From: Mastigocoleus testarum BC008
GTDB lineage: Bacteria > Cyanobacteriota > Cyanobacteriia > Cyanobacteriales > Nostocaceae
Direction: 5' to 3'
DNA length: 54,370 nucleotides
NCBI RefSeq assembly: GCF_001456025.1
Contig: NZ_LMTZ01000135.1
Location: 1-54,370, forward strand
Under the pieces are notes generated by a model. It was not told where the DNA came from, did not search any database, and saw only the letters and a program-made list of their open reading frames with translations. Position 1 is the stretch's first letter. Each line of letters starts with the position of its first letter. Both the position numbers and the translations under genes were made by a program. Positions 26,045 through 34,351 of the stretch are shown piece after piece.

Positions 26045-27427
26045 TTAAATCATTTTGTAATTAAGATTTTTTGCAGATTTACTTACAGGTGTAGCAATCA
26101 TTTTCATTCCTGCGGGTGCAGCTGAAGTGAAACCGCGACGTACTGGAGCAACCGGACGGCTATCGCGACGTGAAACTACATAATTTGACAAAATAGTAGC
26201 GATCGCAATTTTCATTTCATATAAAGCAAAAGCCATTCCGATACAGCGACGATTACCACCACCAAAAGGTAAAAATTCGTAGGGTGAAAATTGTCTTTCT
26301 AAAAATCTTTCTGGTTTAAATTTCTTCGGTTCTGGGTAAACTTCTTCGCGGTGGTGAGCCATATAAATACTAGGAATAATTCCTGTCCCTACGGGTAACT
26401 TATAACCCATAATTTCAATTGGAGATGTGACAAAACGTAAAACTCCGCTCATTACTATCGGGTGAATGCGTAAAGTTTCTTGGCAAACCGCAGTAAGATA
26501 AGGCAACTTGCTAATAATATTTGGGTCTAAATTATCCCCCTGTTCAGCTAATTCTTTAAGTAATTTCCCTTGCACATCTGGTAAATAATCAATCCAGTAA
26601 AATGCCCAGGATAAAGCTGAAGCAGTGGTTTCATGTCCTGCAATTAATAAAGTCATCAACTCGTCGTGTAAATCCTGGTCTGACATCGGTTGACCATCTT
26701 CATCACGAGCAGACATCATTAAGCTGAGAATATCTTGGCGGTCTCGATCAGATTCTACTCGACGTTCTTGAATTAACTCGTAAATTAACTCATCTATTTG
26801 TTGTAATTTGCGCTTCATTTGTCCCCAAGGACTCAAACCACCAAATTCTTTTTGCAAAAAACTAAAAAATAAACCAGCAGAAAGTAAAGGCGATCCAATC
26901 GACTCCAGGACAGAATTCAATAATTTAGCCAACTTTTGGGAACGTTTTCCCTCATCCAAACCAAATACAACCCTTAAAATAACCTGCAAAGCAATTTCTT
27001 GCATTGAACCCCTAATCTTAAAAGGTTTACCCATTTCCCATTGATTGCTGACTTGTTCGACAACATCACGGATAGTTTCCCCATAAGCCCGCATTCTTTC
27101 ACCATGGAAGGGAGGAGCTAGCAATTGACGTTGACGACGATGCTCTTCCCCATCAAGCAAAATAATAGAGCGATCGCCCAAAAGAAATCTCAAGATTCTA
27201 CTTGCACTTCTAAGATTGTTAGGATTTGTAGTGAATAGCTGCTCCAAAGCTTCCGGATGACTAATGTAGATGACAGCAGTATCGTTGTAAAATCCCCTAA
27301 TTGCGAATGTATCCCCGTAAACTTTGGCAAAATCTTCTACATATTTAATTGGTTGAAACACAAACTTAAATCGCCGTAATAGCTTCGGCATATTTGGTCC
27401 ATCAGGTAGGCTGTTGCTTGGTTTCAT
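26045..27427 (-). CDS. Cytochrome P450 (CYP110-like)
   Basis: 460 aa monooxygenase. I-helix oxygen-activation motif AGHETTASALSW, K-helix ETLR (the ExxR pair), the PERF segment, and the haem-thiolate signature FGGGNRRCIG with C395. Opening with PDGPNMPKLL and followed by an R-rich region, it resembles the cyanobacterial CYP110 group, some members of which oxidise fatty acids or terpenes. There is no N-terminal membrane anchor, so it is soluble and would need separate ferredoxin and reductase. No terpene cyclase or biosynthetic partner adjoins it, so the substrate is unknown. A MITE-like element lies in its upstream region. Confidence 0.93.
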   Translation of the reverse strand: MKPSNSLPDGPNMPKLLRRFKFVFQPIKYVEDFAKVYGDTFAIRGFYNDTAVIYISHPEALEQLFTTNPNNLRSASRILRFLLGDRSIILLDGEEHRRQRQLLAPPFHGERMRAYGETIRDVVEQVSNQWEMGKPFKIRGSMQEIALQVILRVVFGLDEGKRSQKLAKLLNSVLESIGSPLLSAGLFFSFLQKEFGGLSPWGQMKRKLQQIDELIYELIQERRVESDRDRQDILSLMMSARDEDGQPMSDQDLHDELMTLLIAGHETTASALSWAFYWIDYLPDVQGKLLKELAEQGDNLDPNIISKLPYLTAVCQETLRIHPIVMSGVLRFVTSPIEIMGYKLPVGTGIIPSIYMAHHREEVYPEPKKFKPERFLERQFSPYEFLPFGGGNRRCIGMAFALYEMKIAIATILSNYVVSRRDSRPVAPVRRGFTSAAPAGMKMIATPVSKSAKNLNYKMI

Positions 27428-27781
27428 AATAAATATTTGAATGAGAAATTGGAGTGAGAATAGGATTCGATTCAGAATTAGTGATTCTAGCTTTATCTAT
27501 TGTGGCAATTTTTTTCTTGGATGCTCTATTGGGCTTAAAATAATAATAGGACTCACGCAACCGGCACATTTTTCTTGTAGGGCGCATGATACTTGAAGTG
27601 AACTCGAAAGTATTAATAATAAATTTTTTAGTATTACGTACCACCGGTGTATTGTGACAATTGCGTAAGTCCTAAATAAGTAAGGACATATTAGTAATCA
27701 GTAATTAATAAATTAGTAATTACTAAGTATTTGGTCACCCGTAACGCGATATATTCAACCATAGAGCATTAAAATTAACCA
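27428..27781. other. P450/mcdA-like divergent gap containing a MITE-like element
   Basis: 354 bp between divergently transcribed genes. It holds the 125-bp inverted-repeat element at 27549-27673 and a short AT-rich stretch with repeated agtaat/taagta before the ParA-like gene. An apparent minus-strand 80-codon frame runs through the element and overlaps the P450 start; I do not accept it. Confidence 0.5.
27549..27673. mobile_element. MITE-like element with 13-bp terminal inverted repeats
   Basis: Left end aggactcacgcaa (27549-27561) and right end ttgcgtaagtcct (27661-27673) are reverse complements with one mismatch. The 125-bp span has no gene. I recall AGGACTTACGCA ends as frequent in cyanobacterial miniature transposable elements. 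A target-site duplication is not clear. Confidence 0.7.
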
Positions 27782-28414
27782 GTGCCAAAAGTAATCGCGA
27801 TCCTGAATGGAAAGGGTGGGGTAGGCAAAACAACGACCTCAGTTAATTTGGCTGCAATATTTGCAGAGAAAACAAAAGTACTTTTAGTAGATGCAGACAT
27901 TCAAGCTTCTGCCACTTGGTGGGTCGAGCGGAGTGAGAATGGTATGAGTTTTGACTTATCCCAAGAGACCAATCCCCAATTATTAGGTCGTTTACGTAAA
28001 ATAAAAGGTTACGATTTAGTAGTAGTCGATACGCCTCCGGCACTGCAATCGGAAGCATTAACAGCGGTAGTGAAAAGTGCAGATTACCTAGTTTTGCCTA
28101 CACCTCCAGCACCGATGGATTTAACAGTTCTAATTGAAACAATTAGCCAAGCTGTTACTCCTGCAGGAGTACTTCATCGAGTGCTTTTAACTAAAGTAGA
28201 CATGCGAAGTTTAAAGGAAGCACTAGAAGCCCAAAATACTCTGATGCAGTTGGGAATTTCCTCCTGCAAAGCCTTTGTCCGGATTTATAAAGCTCACGAA
28301 CGCGCAGCGCTTGAAGGTGTCGCGATTACTCAATGGCGAGGAAAAAATGCTTGCGAGGCGGAATCTGATTACCGTCGCGTGGCTGATGAATTACAGCGTG
28401 ATTGGAGAAAATAA
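27782..28414 (+). CDS. ParA-family ATPase, McdA-like (carboxysome positioning candidate)
   Basis: 210 aa from a GTG. Deviant Walker A NGKGGVGKTTT (9-19) with signature lysine K11 and P-loop K16; Walker A' VDADIQASATWW; Walker B VVVDTPPALQS. Such ATPases bind DNA non-specifically with ATP and position plasmids, carboxysomes or other cargos. Its stop codon overlaps the start of a gene that looks like McdB, so I propose a type-2 McdA, which spreads carboxysomes over the nucleoid. A plasmid or orphan ParA is the alternative; no parS or ParB gene is seen nearby. The start is fixed by the family N-terminus MPKVIAILNGKGG. Confidence 0.88.
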   Translation: MPKVIAILNGKGGVGKTTTSVNLAAIFAEKTKVLLVDADIQASATWWVERSENGMSFDLSQETNPQLLGRLRKIKGYDLVVVDTPPALQSEALTAVVKSADYLVLPTPPAPMDLTVLIETISQAVTPAGVLHRVLLTKVDMRSLKEALEAQNTLMQLGISSCKAFVRIYKAHERAALEGVAITQWRGKNACEAESDYRRVADELQRDWRK

Positions 28415-29229
28415 TGGCTAGGAAACGTCTTTCGGACTTGCTACAAGAAGAAACTAAAAAAGTTACTCAAATTGAAGATGCTGCTGCAATTGATGTTAAA
28501 GCTACCCCCGTTGATGCTTCTGCAGTAGAAGAGGAGAAAAAAGCAAATACTCCAGTAAGTAGTTCAAAAAGTACTAACTCAAAAAATTCCCATTCAAAAA
28601 ATACTAAAAACACAAATACAAATCAGGCTGATTTAGAAGCTACCATCAAGGAACTAAAAGCAACTCTCGAGCAAGCTCATGAAAATGAAGCAACTTTCGA
28701 ACATAAAATTAACGATTTGGAATCTGCATTATCCCAGCAAGAGGGATTAGCTTCTGAGTTAAAACAAGAACTTCAAGCAACCAAAAAATCAGCTGATTTA
28801 GAAGTTACAGTTCAAGAACTCCAACAAAAATTAGAACAAGCACAGCACAACGAAAAACTTTTGGAGCAGCGAATTAACGATTTAAGAACTGCGATCGCAG
28901 CTAAAGATGAATTAATGGAGAGGTTGAAAAAAGACCTACAGCAAGCGAAACAAGATGCGGTGAAACTTGCAGAGATCAATTCTGCCTTAAAAGAACAGAT
29001 TAATCCTCCCAAACAGAGTAAGACTTACCAACAACCAAAACCACAACAAACACAACAAAAACAAAAGTCAGCAATTCAACCATCAAGACCAGCAGATTTG
29101 AGACCTCAACACTATCGTAAATCCCACCTAGTAAGAGATACTAGACCTGTTACGCGATCGCCAAAACCTAGCGGTCCTTCTTCTGAGGATTCTTCCGATA
29201 ACTCTTCCCAAATGTGGTTACTTGACTAA
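28414..29229 (+). CDS. Coiled-coil, Gln-rich protein, McdB-like partner of the ParA ATPase
   Basis: 271 aa from the ATG at 28414, which overlaps the ParA stop (TAATG), a sign of translational coupling. The layout is a basic start MARKRLSDLLQEE, a Ser/Asn/Thr-rich linker (about 45-70), a long coiled coil (about 72-195), a Gln/Pro-rich stretch (QQPKPQQTQQKQK), a basic patch HYRKSHLVRDTRP, and an acidic-Ser tail ending QMWLLD, with a tryptophan four residues from the end. McdB proteins are described as coiled-coil, glutamine-rich and bearing an invariant tryptophan within the last few residues, so the match is good. McdB recruits and stimulates McdA on carboxysomes. The assignment is inference from architecture and context, not a database match. 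Confidence 0.7.
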   Translation: MARKRLSDLLQEETKKVTQIEDAAAIDVKATPVDASAVEEEKKANTPVSSSKSTNSKNSHSKNTKNTNTNQADLEATIKELKATLEQAHENEATFEHKINDLESALSQQEGLASELKQELQATKKSADLEVTVQELQQKLEQAQHNEKLLEQRINDLRTAIAAKDELMERLKKDLQQAKQDAVKLAEINSALKEQINPPKQSKTYQQPKPQQTQQKQKSAIQPSRPADLRPQHYRKSHLVRDTRPVTRSPKPSGPSSEDSSDNSSQMWLLD

Positions 29230-29679
29230 GTCAGTTATCAGTTAACAGTGAACAGTTATCAGTGAGTAGGGAACAGGGAAAAGGGAACAGGTAACACAGA
29301 CCATATAACTTTAAACCGGTAACTTATGGTAACTGATAACTGTAGCCCGTAAGGGCGTGGCGTCAGCCATAAACTGGTAACTGTAACTGTTAGCAAAGCG
29401 TGGGCGGTCTAGCGTAAGCGTACTGTAAGTATTGCTCATTAACTGTAGCCCGTAAGGGTGTGCGTAGCGTCAGCCATAAACTGGTAACTGAATAACTGAA
29501 TAACTGATATATATATTAAAATCTGGAAAATCCCAAACGTCTATTTTGTCAGTTGTAAAATACGTACAATTACAAAACATATATCTGCTTTGTATTTATC
29601 TATTTACTAAACAGCTATCGACAGCAGGATTATATTATCGGTTAGACTTGAAATTTTAAACTTAAAGTTTTCATCGCTC
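29230..29679. repeat. Repeat-filled intergenic region with two copies of the tagcccgtaaggg element
   Basis: 450 bp. Copies of a repeat starting ctgtagcccgtaagggcg and ending agccataaactggtaactg lie at 29340-29383 and 29444-29490. Both are inverted relative to the copy at 8189-8232. Around them are many cagttatcagttaacagt units and a gcgtaagcgtactgtaag segment shared with 53995-54020. No gene; the aminotransferase promoter probably lies in the last 150 bp. Confidence 0.65.
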
Positions 29680-30594
29680 ATGTACAATTTTTTGCCTGTT
29701 GCTTATTTTAAAAATCAATTCGCACAGTTTGTTGACGCACAAGTTTCTATTGCGACCCATGCTTTACATTATGGGACAGGTGCATTTGGGGGATTGCGCG
29801 GTATCCCCAATCCACAAGATGCAACGCAAATCCTGCTGTTTAGATTAGACCGTCATTGTCAAAGATTAAGTCAAAGCGCAAAGCTATTACACTACGATTT
29901 ACCAGCAACAAAAATTGAAAGTGTAATCATTGATTTTGTGAAGAAAAATCAACCTAATAAATCTTTTTATATTCGTCCTTTTATCTATACTTCTGATTTA
30001 GGAATTTCTCCAAGACTGCATAATGTAGAAAAAGACTTTGCAATTTATGGGATTGAATTAGGAGATTATTTATCACCAGAGGGAGTAAGTTGTAGAATTA
30101 GTTCTTGGCAACGACAAGCAGATGCAAGTTTCCCTTTACGTGGTAAGATATCGGGTGCTTATATTACTTCTTCACTTGCTAAAACAGAAGCAGTGGAATC
30201 GGGTTTTGATGAAGCAATTTTGATGAATTCCCAAGGAAAAGTTAGTGAAGCTTCGGGAATGAATATTTTTATTGTTAGAAATGGAAAAATTTTTACACCT
30301 GGATTCGACCAAGATATTCTGGAAGGAATTACCAGAGATAGTATTTTAATTATTGCAAATGATTTGGGAATAGAAGTAGTAGAAAGACCAATTGATAAAT
30401 CGGAACTTTTAATTGCTGATGAGGTATTTCTCAGCGGAACGGCAGCTAAAATCAGTCCAGTTAATAGAATAGAAAATTACAAATTATCGCAGCAACGACC
30501 AATCACTGAAAAATTGCGTGAAAAACTAACTGCAATTACCGAAAATCGTGAGCCAAAATACAAAGATTGGGTATTCCCAATTTCAATTGCTTAA
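29680..30594 (+). CDS. ilvE: Branched-chain amino acid aminotransferase (class IV PLP enzyme)
   Basis: 304 aa. Fold-type IV aminotransferase that exchanges amino groups between glutamate and branched-chain 2-oxo acids, the last step in Val, Ile and Leu synthesis. PLP lysine K156 in RGKISGAY; HYGTGAFGGLRG and RLDRHCQRLSQSAKLL form the N-domain signatures; VSEASGMNIF with E190 and ILEGITRDSI bind the cofactor; FLSGTAAKISPV is the phosphate-binding loop. Length and motifs fit IlvE better than aminodeoxychorismate lyase. D-amino acid transaminase is possible but less likely given the glycine-rich N-terminal motif. Single gene with repeat-rich flanks. Confidence 0.88.
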   Translation: MYNFLPVAYFKNQFAQFVDAQVSIATHALHYGTGAFGGLRGIPNPQDATQILLFRLDRHCQRLSQSAKLLHYDLPATKIESVIIDFVKKNQPNKSFYIRPFIYTSDLGISPRLHNVEKDFAIYGIELGDYLSPEGVSCRISSWQRQADASFPLRGKISGAYITSSLAKTEAVESGFDEAILMNSQGKVSEASGMNIFIVRNGKIFTPGFDQDILEGITRDSILIIANDLGIEVVERPIDKSELLIADEVFLSGTAAKISPVNRIENYKLSQQRPITEKLREKLTAITENREPKYKDWVFPISIA

Positions 30595-30628
30595 TTTTTC
30601 TACCTGTCAGTTATCATATCAAGTTCGG

Positions 30629-30774
30629 TTAATTAGTTGAGTAGGTTAGTAAGAAAAATCATAACTTGTTTGTAATAGCGCTTTAGCGCTAAAGCGCTAC
30701 TACGAGACAAATACAGATATTTTATATTTATTTACATAGTTTCATTTTTCTCGCCTACTTACTCAGTTAATTGG
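30629..30774. mobile_element. MITE-like element with imperfect inverted ends and a perfect central palindrome
   Basis: The ends 30629-30659 and 30744-30774 are inverted repeats matching at 22 of 31 positions without gaps. Near the middle is a perfect 24-bp palindrome (30676-30699, tagcgctttagc and its complement), whose flanks ttgtttgtaa/cgagacaa extend the symmetry. It has no coding capacity and sits between the convergent ilvE and YbjN genes, where it could fold as a large hairpin. Confidence 0.6.
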
Positions 30775-30826
30775 TTATGATTCTCGCAATTTATATAAAA
30801 GCCTGGAAACTGTTAATTAAGCTTTT

Positions 30827-31387
30827 TTAACAAGCATCTAACTCGCATTCTATGGCTGTTACAACTTCTTCAGGAGAAATGTTACTGTAAACAATTTTCA
30901 TGAAACCTTCAAAATACGTATCCATAGAAGCAAAATTAGCCTCCATTAAACCCTGAAGCATAGTATGCTCAAAAATATGTATTCCCAAATTAACGCTTGT
31001 TTTATAACGTATTTCTCCAGTATCAAAGTTTAACTCAAAATTGCCCAGCATCATATCATAATTCACTCTGGCAATAAATTCAGCAATAGCTGGAAGTTTA
31101 TAAGATTTGACTTTGTAGGGAAAAACGGAATACAAAACAAGTTGACGTTCTATTTCTTTACTGTAAGCATAACAGGTCCATTCCCCATTAGTTCCTTTTA
31201 CTCGGAACCACAAAATAGTAACATCTTCTGCTTTTGCAAATTGTAAATTATTGGCTTGCAGAAAACTAGTAATTATATTAAATATTGGCGCATTTCGACT
31301 TTCTTGCTGTTCGGAGATACTTGTCTGAGTATTTTCCAGTTGTTCGGATAAATCAACTATTTGATTGACTGTTTGTTCAGTACTCAT
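30827..31387 (-). CDS. YbjN domain-containing protein
   Basis: 186 aa. After a short Gln/Ser-rich start, residues about 35-180 fit the YbjN domain, an alpha/beta fold related to type III secretion chaperones. Supporting segments are FNIITSFLQANNLQFAKAED, ILWFRVKGTNGEWTCYAYS and, near the end, NISPEEVVTAIECELDAC. In Escherichia coli YbjN influences stress tolerance and motility; in cyanobacteria such proteins are suspected to be protein-stabilising chaperones. No reaction is known. There is no signal peptide, so it is cytosolic. The neighbours give no clue. Confidence 0.8.
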   Translation of the reverse strand: MSTEQTVNQIVDLSEQLENTQTSISEQQESRNAPIFNIITSFLQANNLQFAKAEDVTILWFRVKGTNGEWTCYAYSKEIERQLVLYSVFPYKVKSYKLPAIAEFIARVNYDMMLGNFELNFDTGEIRYKTSVNLGIHIFEHTMLQGLMEANFASMDTYFEGFMKIVYSNISPEEVVTAIECELDAC

Positions 31388-32123
31388 ATTGATGAATATT
31401 GGTGGTGTTGATTGGGAACAATACCAAAAAGTCAGATGCCAAAAGTTAGTAATTTGTCAAGTATTAATTGGTCGAGCAAAATTATTTAGATATAATTTTT
31501 GATAGAAAAATATCAAATTAATTTTGCATAATTACTTAAAATGAATGACTAATATAGTTAGTAGTAGACTTTTATTTTTTAACGTTCGTAATACCCTTGA
31601 TTGAGTAAAGGTAAGAATTGCAACTCACAACATACTTTCAATACATTGAATTTTAGAATACGATAATTGGATAGAAAAATTAATTGACCGGTATCAGAAT
31701 TTTTATGGGATATATTAATTTATATCCATGAATCAAACTTACATAAATTGATATCCTTCCTATAAAACAAGGAATATTCTATCTTTCGATAAAGATAGGG
31801 AATAAGCTGTTGTGCATTTTGAATGCACAACAGCAAGTCAAAAGTCAAAAATCAAAAGTCAAAAGTGAAGAAAGTTTGAGACTTTGCTATCGAATAGAAT
31901 AATGTACAAATTAGATGCGTAACAGCTTAAGCCTAATTTCTATTTTTTGTACAATAAGAAAACAATCAATTACTTACTTACAATTAAATATTCGGCTCTT
32001 ACTTTTCCAAGCACTATTCCCTGTTTACCAATTTATCCTTGATTTGCAATATATTGCTGTATTGCATTTTGCTTTGATTTAAATTATTCCTTGTCAAGGA
32101 GTGTTTTTATCATTTATTTTTCG
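31388..32123. other. 736-bp gap with two adjacent strong hairpins; possible non-coding RNA
   Basis: No gene. The hairpin ctatcttt/aaagatag (31779-31798, 4-nt loop) is followed 7 nt later by gctgttgtgcatt/aatgcacaacagc (31806-31834, 13-bp stem, 3-nt loop). Then comes a run of AAAAGTC-like heptamers (31836-31866). The second hairpin has terminator-like strength but no U-tract. The region also includes the promoters of the YbjN gene side. Confidence 0.5.
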
Positions 32124-32684
32124 TCAACGTTCTGTTTTTCCAAACACATCAACTTCATGTTCTAAAGCGTCTTCCATGTCATTTACATAACCACATTTCA
32201 CATCAGCAAAAGAATCGCAATATGTTACATAGGGCTTAATATCTAATACGGGTGTTTGGTCCAGTAGATCGATTCCTTCCACATGTAAGACCAAACCTTC
32301 TACCTTGATAAGTTTAGGTGCGCTAATCCCAATGGGATTAGGACGATGTGGAGCTCGAGTAGCCAAAGTTCCTCGGCGAATTCTTGGACCGCGCGGAGGT
32401 AAAACGGTCGGGTTCCAGTGTTTATTGAGGTGTAACCATGAAATTACCCAAATACGTTCAAAACCATCCATATCTTTCAATGCGATCGAAGGTATAACAT
32501 CGGGAAACATTTCAATTTGTGCGATCGCTGGCTGATAATTAGATGGTGCAGATCTAAGCTCCGATTGTCGTGGTGTACCGTATCTTTCTTTGTAGGGAGA
32601 ATGTACTACACCGATGGGGCGCAAAGTAATATCTTCGGGGAAGGAAATAGATTGAACGTAGTCTTTTGGGGGTAGTTTGGGCAT
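32124..32684 (-). CDS. trmO: tRNA (N6-threonylcarbamoyladenosine-N6)-methyltransferase TrmO
   Basis: 186 aa. TrmO (formerly YaeB/TsaA, UPF0066) uses S-adenosylmethionine to add a methyl group to t6A37 of threonine tRNAs, giving m6t6A. Family signatures: RPIGVVHSPYKERYGTPRQ, DMDGFERIWVISWLHLN, RGTLATRAPHRPNPIGIS (the most conserved block), and VEGIDLLDQTPVLDIKPYV. The length is near the minimum for the family and the C-terminal extension found in E. coli is missing, as in many bacteria. It starts 5 nt after the stop of the BtuF-like gene, so the two are probably one transcript. Confidence 0.9.
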   Translation of the reverse strand: MPKLPPKDYVQSISFPEDITLRPIGVVHSPYKERYGTPRQSELRSAPSNYQPAIAQIEMFPDVIPSIALKDMDGFERIWVISWLHLNKHWNPTVLPPRGPRIRRGTLATRAPHRPNPIGISAPKLIKVEGLVLHVEGIDLLDQTPVLDIKPYVTYCDSFADVKCGYVNDMEDALEHEVDVFGKTER

Positions 32685-32689
32685 AAATA

Positions 32690-33631
32690 CTATTTTGAAT
32701 TGACTGCTTGCTTTAATTTTTCACAAGCTGCTTCAATTGAATCAATACTTCCAGGATTGATTAAACCATGGTAATCAAAAATGTAAACGCGCTTATTCTG
32801 AGTTGCTTGTAATTCACTCCAGAAAGATTGTTTTTGAAAAGATTTTAGCAGTTCTGTTTCATCTTGTCCTGATGGCGGATTAATAATAAATAATGTATCC
32901 GGGTTCTGTTGCAGGATTTTTTCCGCTGAGAGGGTTACGTAACCAGCGATTGGACTTTTACTTTGTAAATCTGCTGCTACATTTTTCACTTGAAATTTTG
33001 TCAGTAGATCGCCTGCCCAACTATTTTTATTTGGGCTTAAAATTGGTTGCGTGCTCACTAGTACGAGACCAGATACTTTTTCCCCTTGAAGTTTATTACC
33101 TTGATTGTTTTCTGGTAAGAAAGTTTGATAGCGCTTAAGTAACGGTTTAGGGTCTGCACCTATAGTTTGAGCAAGATTTTTCGTTAATTCTTCTAAGGAT
33201 TCCCAAGTATTAACTTTTGTCAGTAAAGTTGCTATACCCAATTTTTCCAGTTTTGTAGTTGTTTGGTTAGAAAAACCTTCCGCACCAATTACCAAATCGG
33301 GTTTGAGAGAAACAATCTTTTCTAGATCTGGTGGAGTTGTACCTTGACTCACGCGGGTAACATTATCAAGTGCAGAATTTTTTTTCAGGAGACTAGAACC
33401 AGGGATACCTACTAGTTTTGTACTATCTAGTTGGTAAATAATATCAGCAACTAAAGGAGAAAGTGATACGACTCTTTGAACGGGAGAATTTGTTGTTTGT
33501 GATGATTTGGTAAGAGCAACCTCGGGATCGCTAGTAATTGTTGAATTTGGCTTATCAGTAGTCGTCGTGCAGCCAGTTACAAATAATACTATTAATAAGC
33601 TAGATAGAAAAATACGAATAGAAGCTAACAT
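32690..33631 (-). CDS. Periplasmic substrate-binding lipoprotein, BtuF/siderophore type
   Basis: 313 aa. Lipobox VTGC with C21 after a hydrophobic signal, then a Thr/Ser-rich linker and a type III periplasmic binding domain (two lobes joined by a long helix): RVVSLSPLVADIIYQL, LEKIVSLKPDLVIGAE, LEKLGIATLLTKVNTWESLEELT. This cluster binds cobalamin, cobinamide or ferric siderophores for an ABC importer, and the sequence looks closest to BtuF. No permease or ATPase (BtuCD) adjoins it, and I see no riboswitch upstream. The B12 link is therefore family-based only, though the window has cobalt uptake genes elsewhere. Confidence 0.83.
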   Translation of the reverse strand: MLASIRIFLSSLLIVLFVTGCTTTTDKPNSTITSDPEVALTKSSQTTNSPVQRVVSLSPLVADIIYQLDSTKLVGIPGSSLLKKNSALDNVTRVSQGTTPPDLEKIVSLKPDLVIGAEGFSNQTTTKLEKLGIATLLTKVNTWESLEELTKNLAQTIGADPKPLLKRYQTFLPENNQGNKLQGEKVSGLVLVSTQPILSPNKNSWAGDLLTKFQVKNVAADLQSKSPIAGYVTLSAEKILQQNPDTLFIINPPSGQDETELLKSFQKQSFWSELQATQNKRVYIFDYHGLINPGSIDSIEAACEKLKQAVNSK

Positions 33632-33698
33632 ACTTTAACCTAAGTTTATTTGTATGATATCAATTATCTACTAATCAAGTTTTCCATATCGATGAATA

Positions 33699-34037
33699 TT
33701 AATTGTCTTTGAAACAAACTTCTTCGTGTAACAAATTAGTTATTAACGGGGGAATTTTTTTTCTCAACCAACGCCAAGCAATTTCTTTGCAAGCTGGTTT
33801 AGATATTTTGGCAATAATTTTTAAACTTCCTTTAAGAGTTCCGTGATTAAATTTTCGGTCGATGAGGTTAGCCATTCCCACATCGTAAAGACAATCTAAA
33901 ATTAGCTTGATGTTTGATTCTTCACGAGTTACTACATTTTCTAGTATGAGAAGAACATCATTAATTCGCTCTTCTTCATAGTCTTTTATCTGTAGTATTT
34001 GAGACGATGTCGTGATTTTTTTCGTAGATGTCAGCAT
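33699..34037 (-). CDS. Hypothetical helical protein, 112 aa
   Basis: Family not recognised. Mostly helical and charged: an N-terminal Thr/Ser stretch, then YEEERINDVLLILENVVTRE, IKLILDCLYDVG, and a basic C-terminal part with CKEIAWRWLRKKIPPLITNL. Composition and codon use look real, and it runs in the same direction as the BtuF-like/TrmO pair, 67 bp upstream of it. A possible DNA- or protein-binding helper, but nothing more can be said. Confidence 0.6.
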   Translation of the reverse strand: MLTSTKKITTSSQILQIKDYEEERINDVLLILENVVTREESNIKLILDCLYDVGMANLIDRKFNHGTLKGSLKIIAKISKPACKEIAWRWLRKKIPPLITNLLHEEVCFKDN

Positions 34038-34351
34038 TCTATTTTTCTAAAAGTCCTAATTAATCTGTTTACTAATAAAATTTTGCTGTGATAAGAGTTT
34101 CCTATGGTTATTGACTTAATCGCAGTTAAAACCCAAGTTAACTGGCGTTAATCAAAATGAAACAGCAACCGTTCGGGGAGAACAACAACTACTACAAGTA
34201 ACAAAATTCTTTTTTCGGTATTATTTCGCAAAAATATTGATTTTGCTGTATTCTGATAATGGAAGGGTATAAAATTTAGCACTTCAATCTCTTGTTTTTC
34301 TCACCAGTGCATAGCATAAGCCTTAAAATGGATGAGTGATTTGGTGTAACT
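34038..34351. other. Divergent promoter region, hypothetical gene/prmA
   Basis: 314 bp between divergent genes. It should hold both promoters. I see only AT-rich DNA with no strong repeat or hairpin. Confidence 0.35.

Noticed and set aside
27402..27644. 80-codon minus-strand frame overlapping the P450 start
   Set aside because: It reads through the MITE-like element, overlaps the P450 start, and has no plausible protein features.
27782..28414. Plasmid partition ParA with parS sites
   Set aside because: No ParB gene or centromere-like iterons flank it, and the partner has McdB-like traits instead.
31806..31834. Intrinsic terminator
   Set aside because: Strong stem but no U-tract on either side and no gene ends close by, so listed as a possible RNA structure instead.
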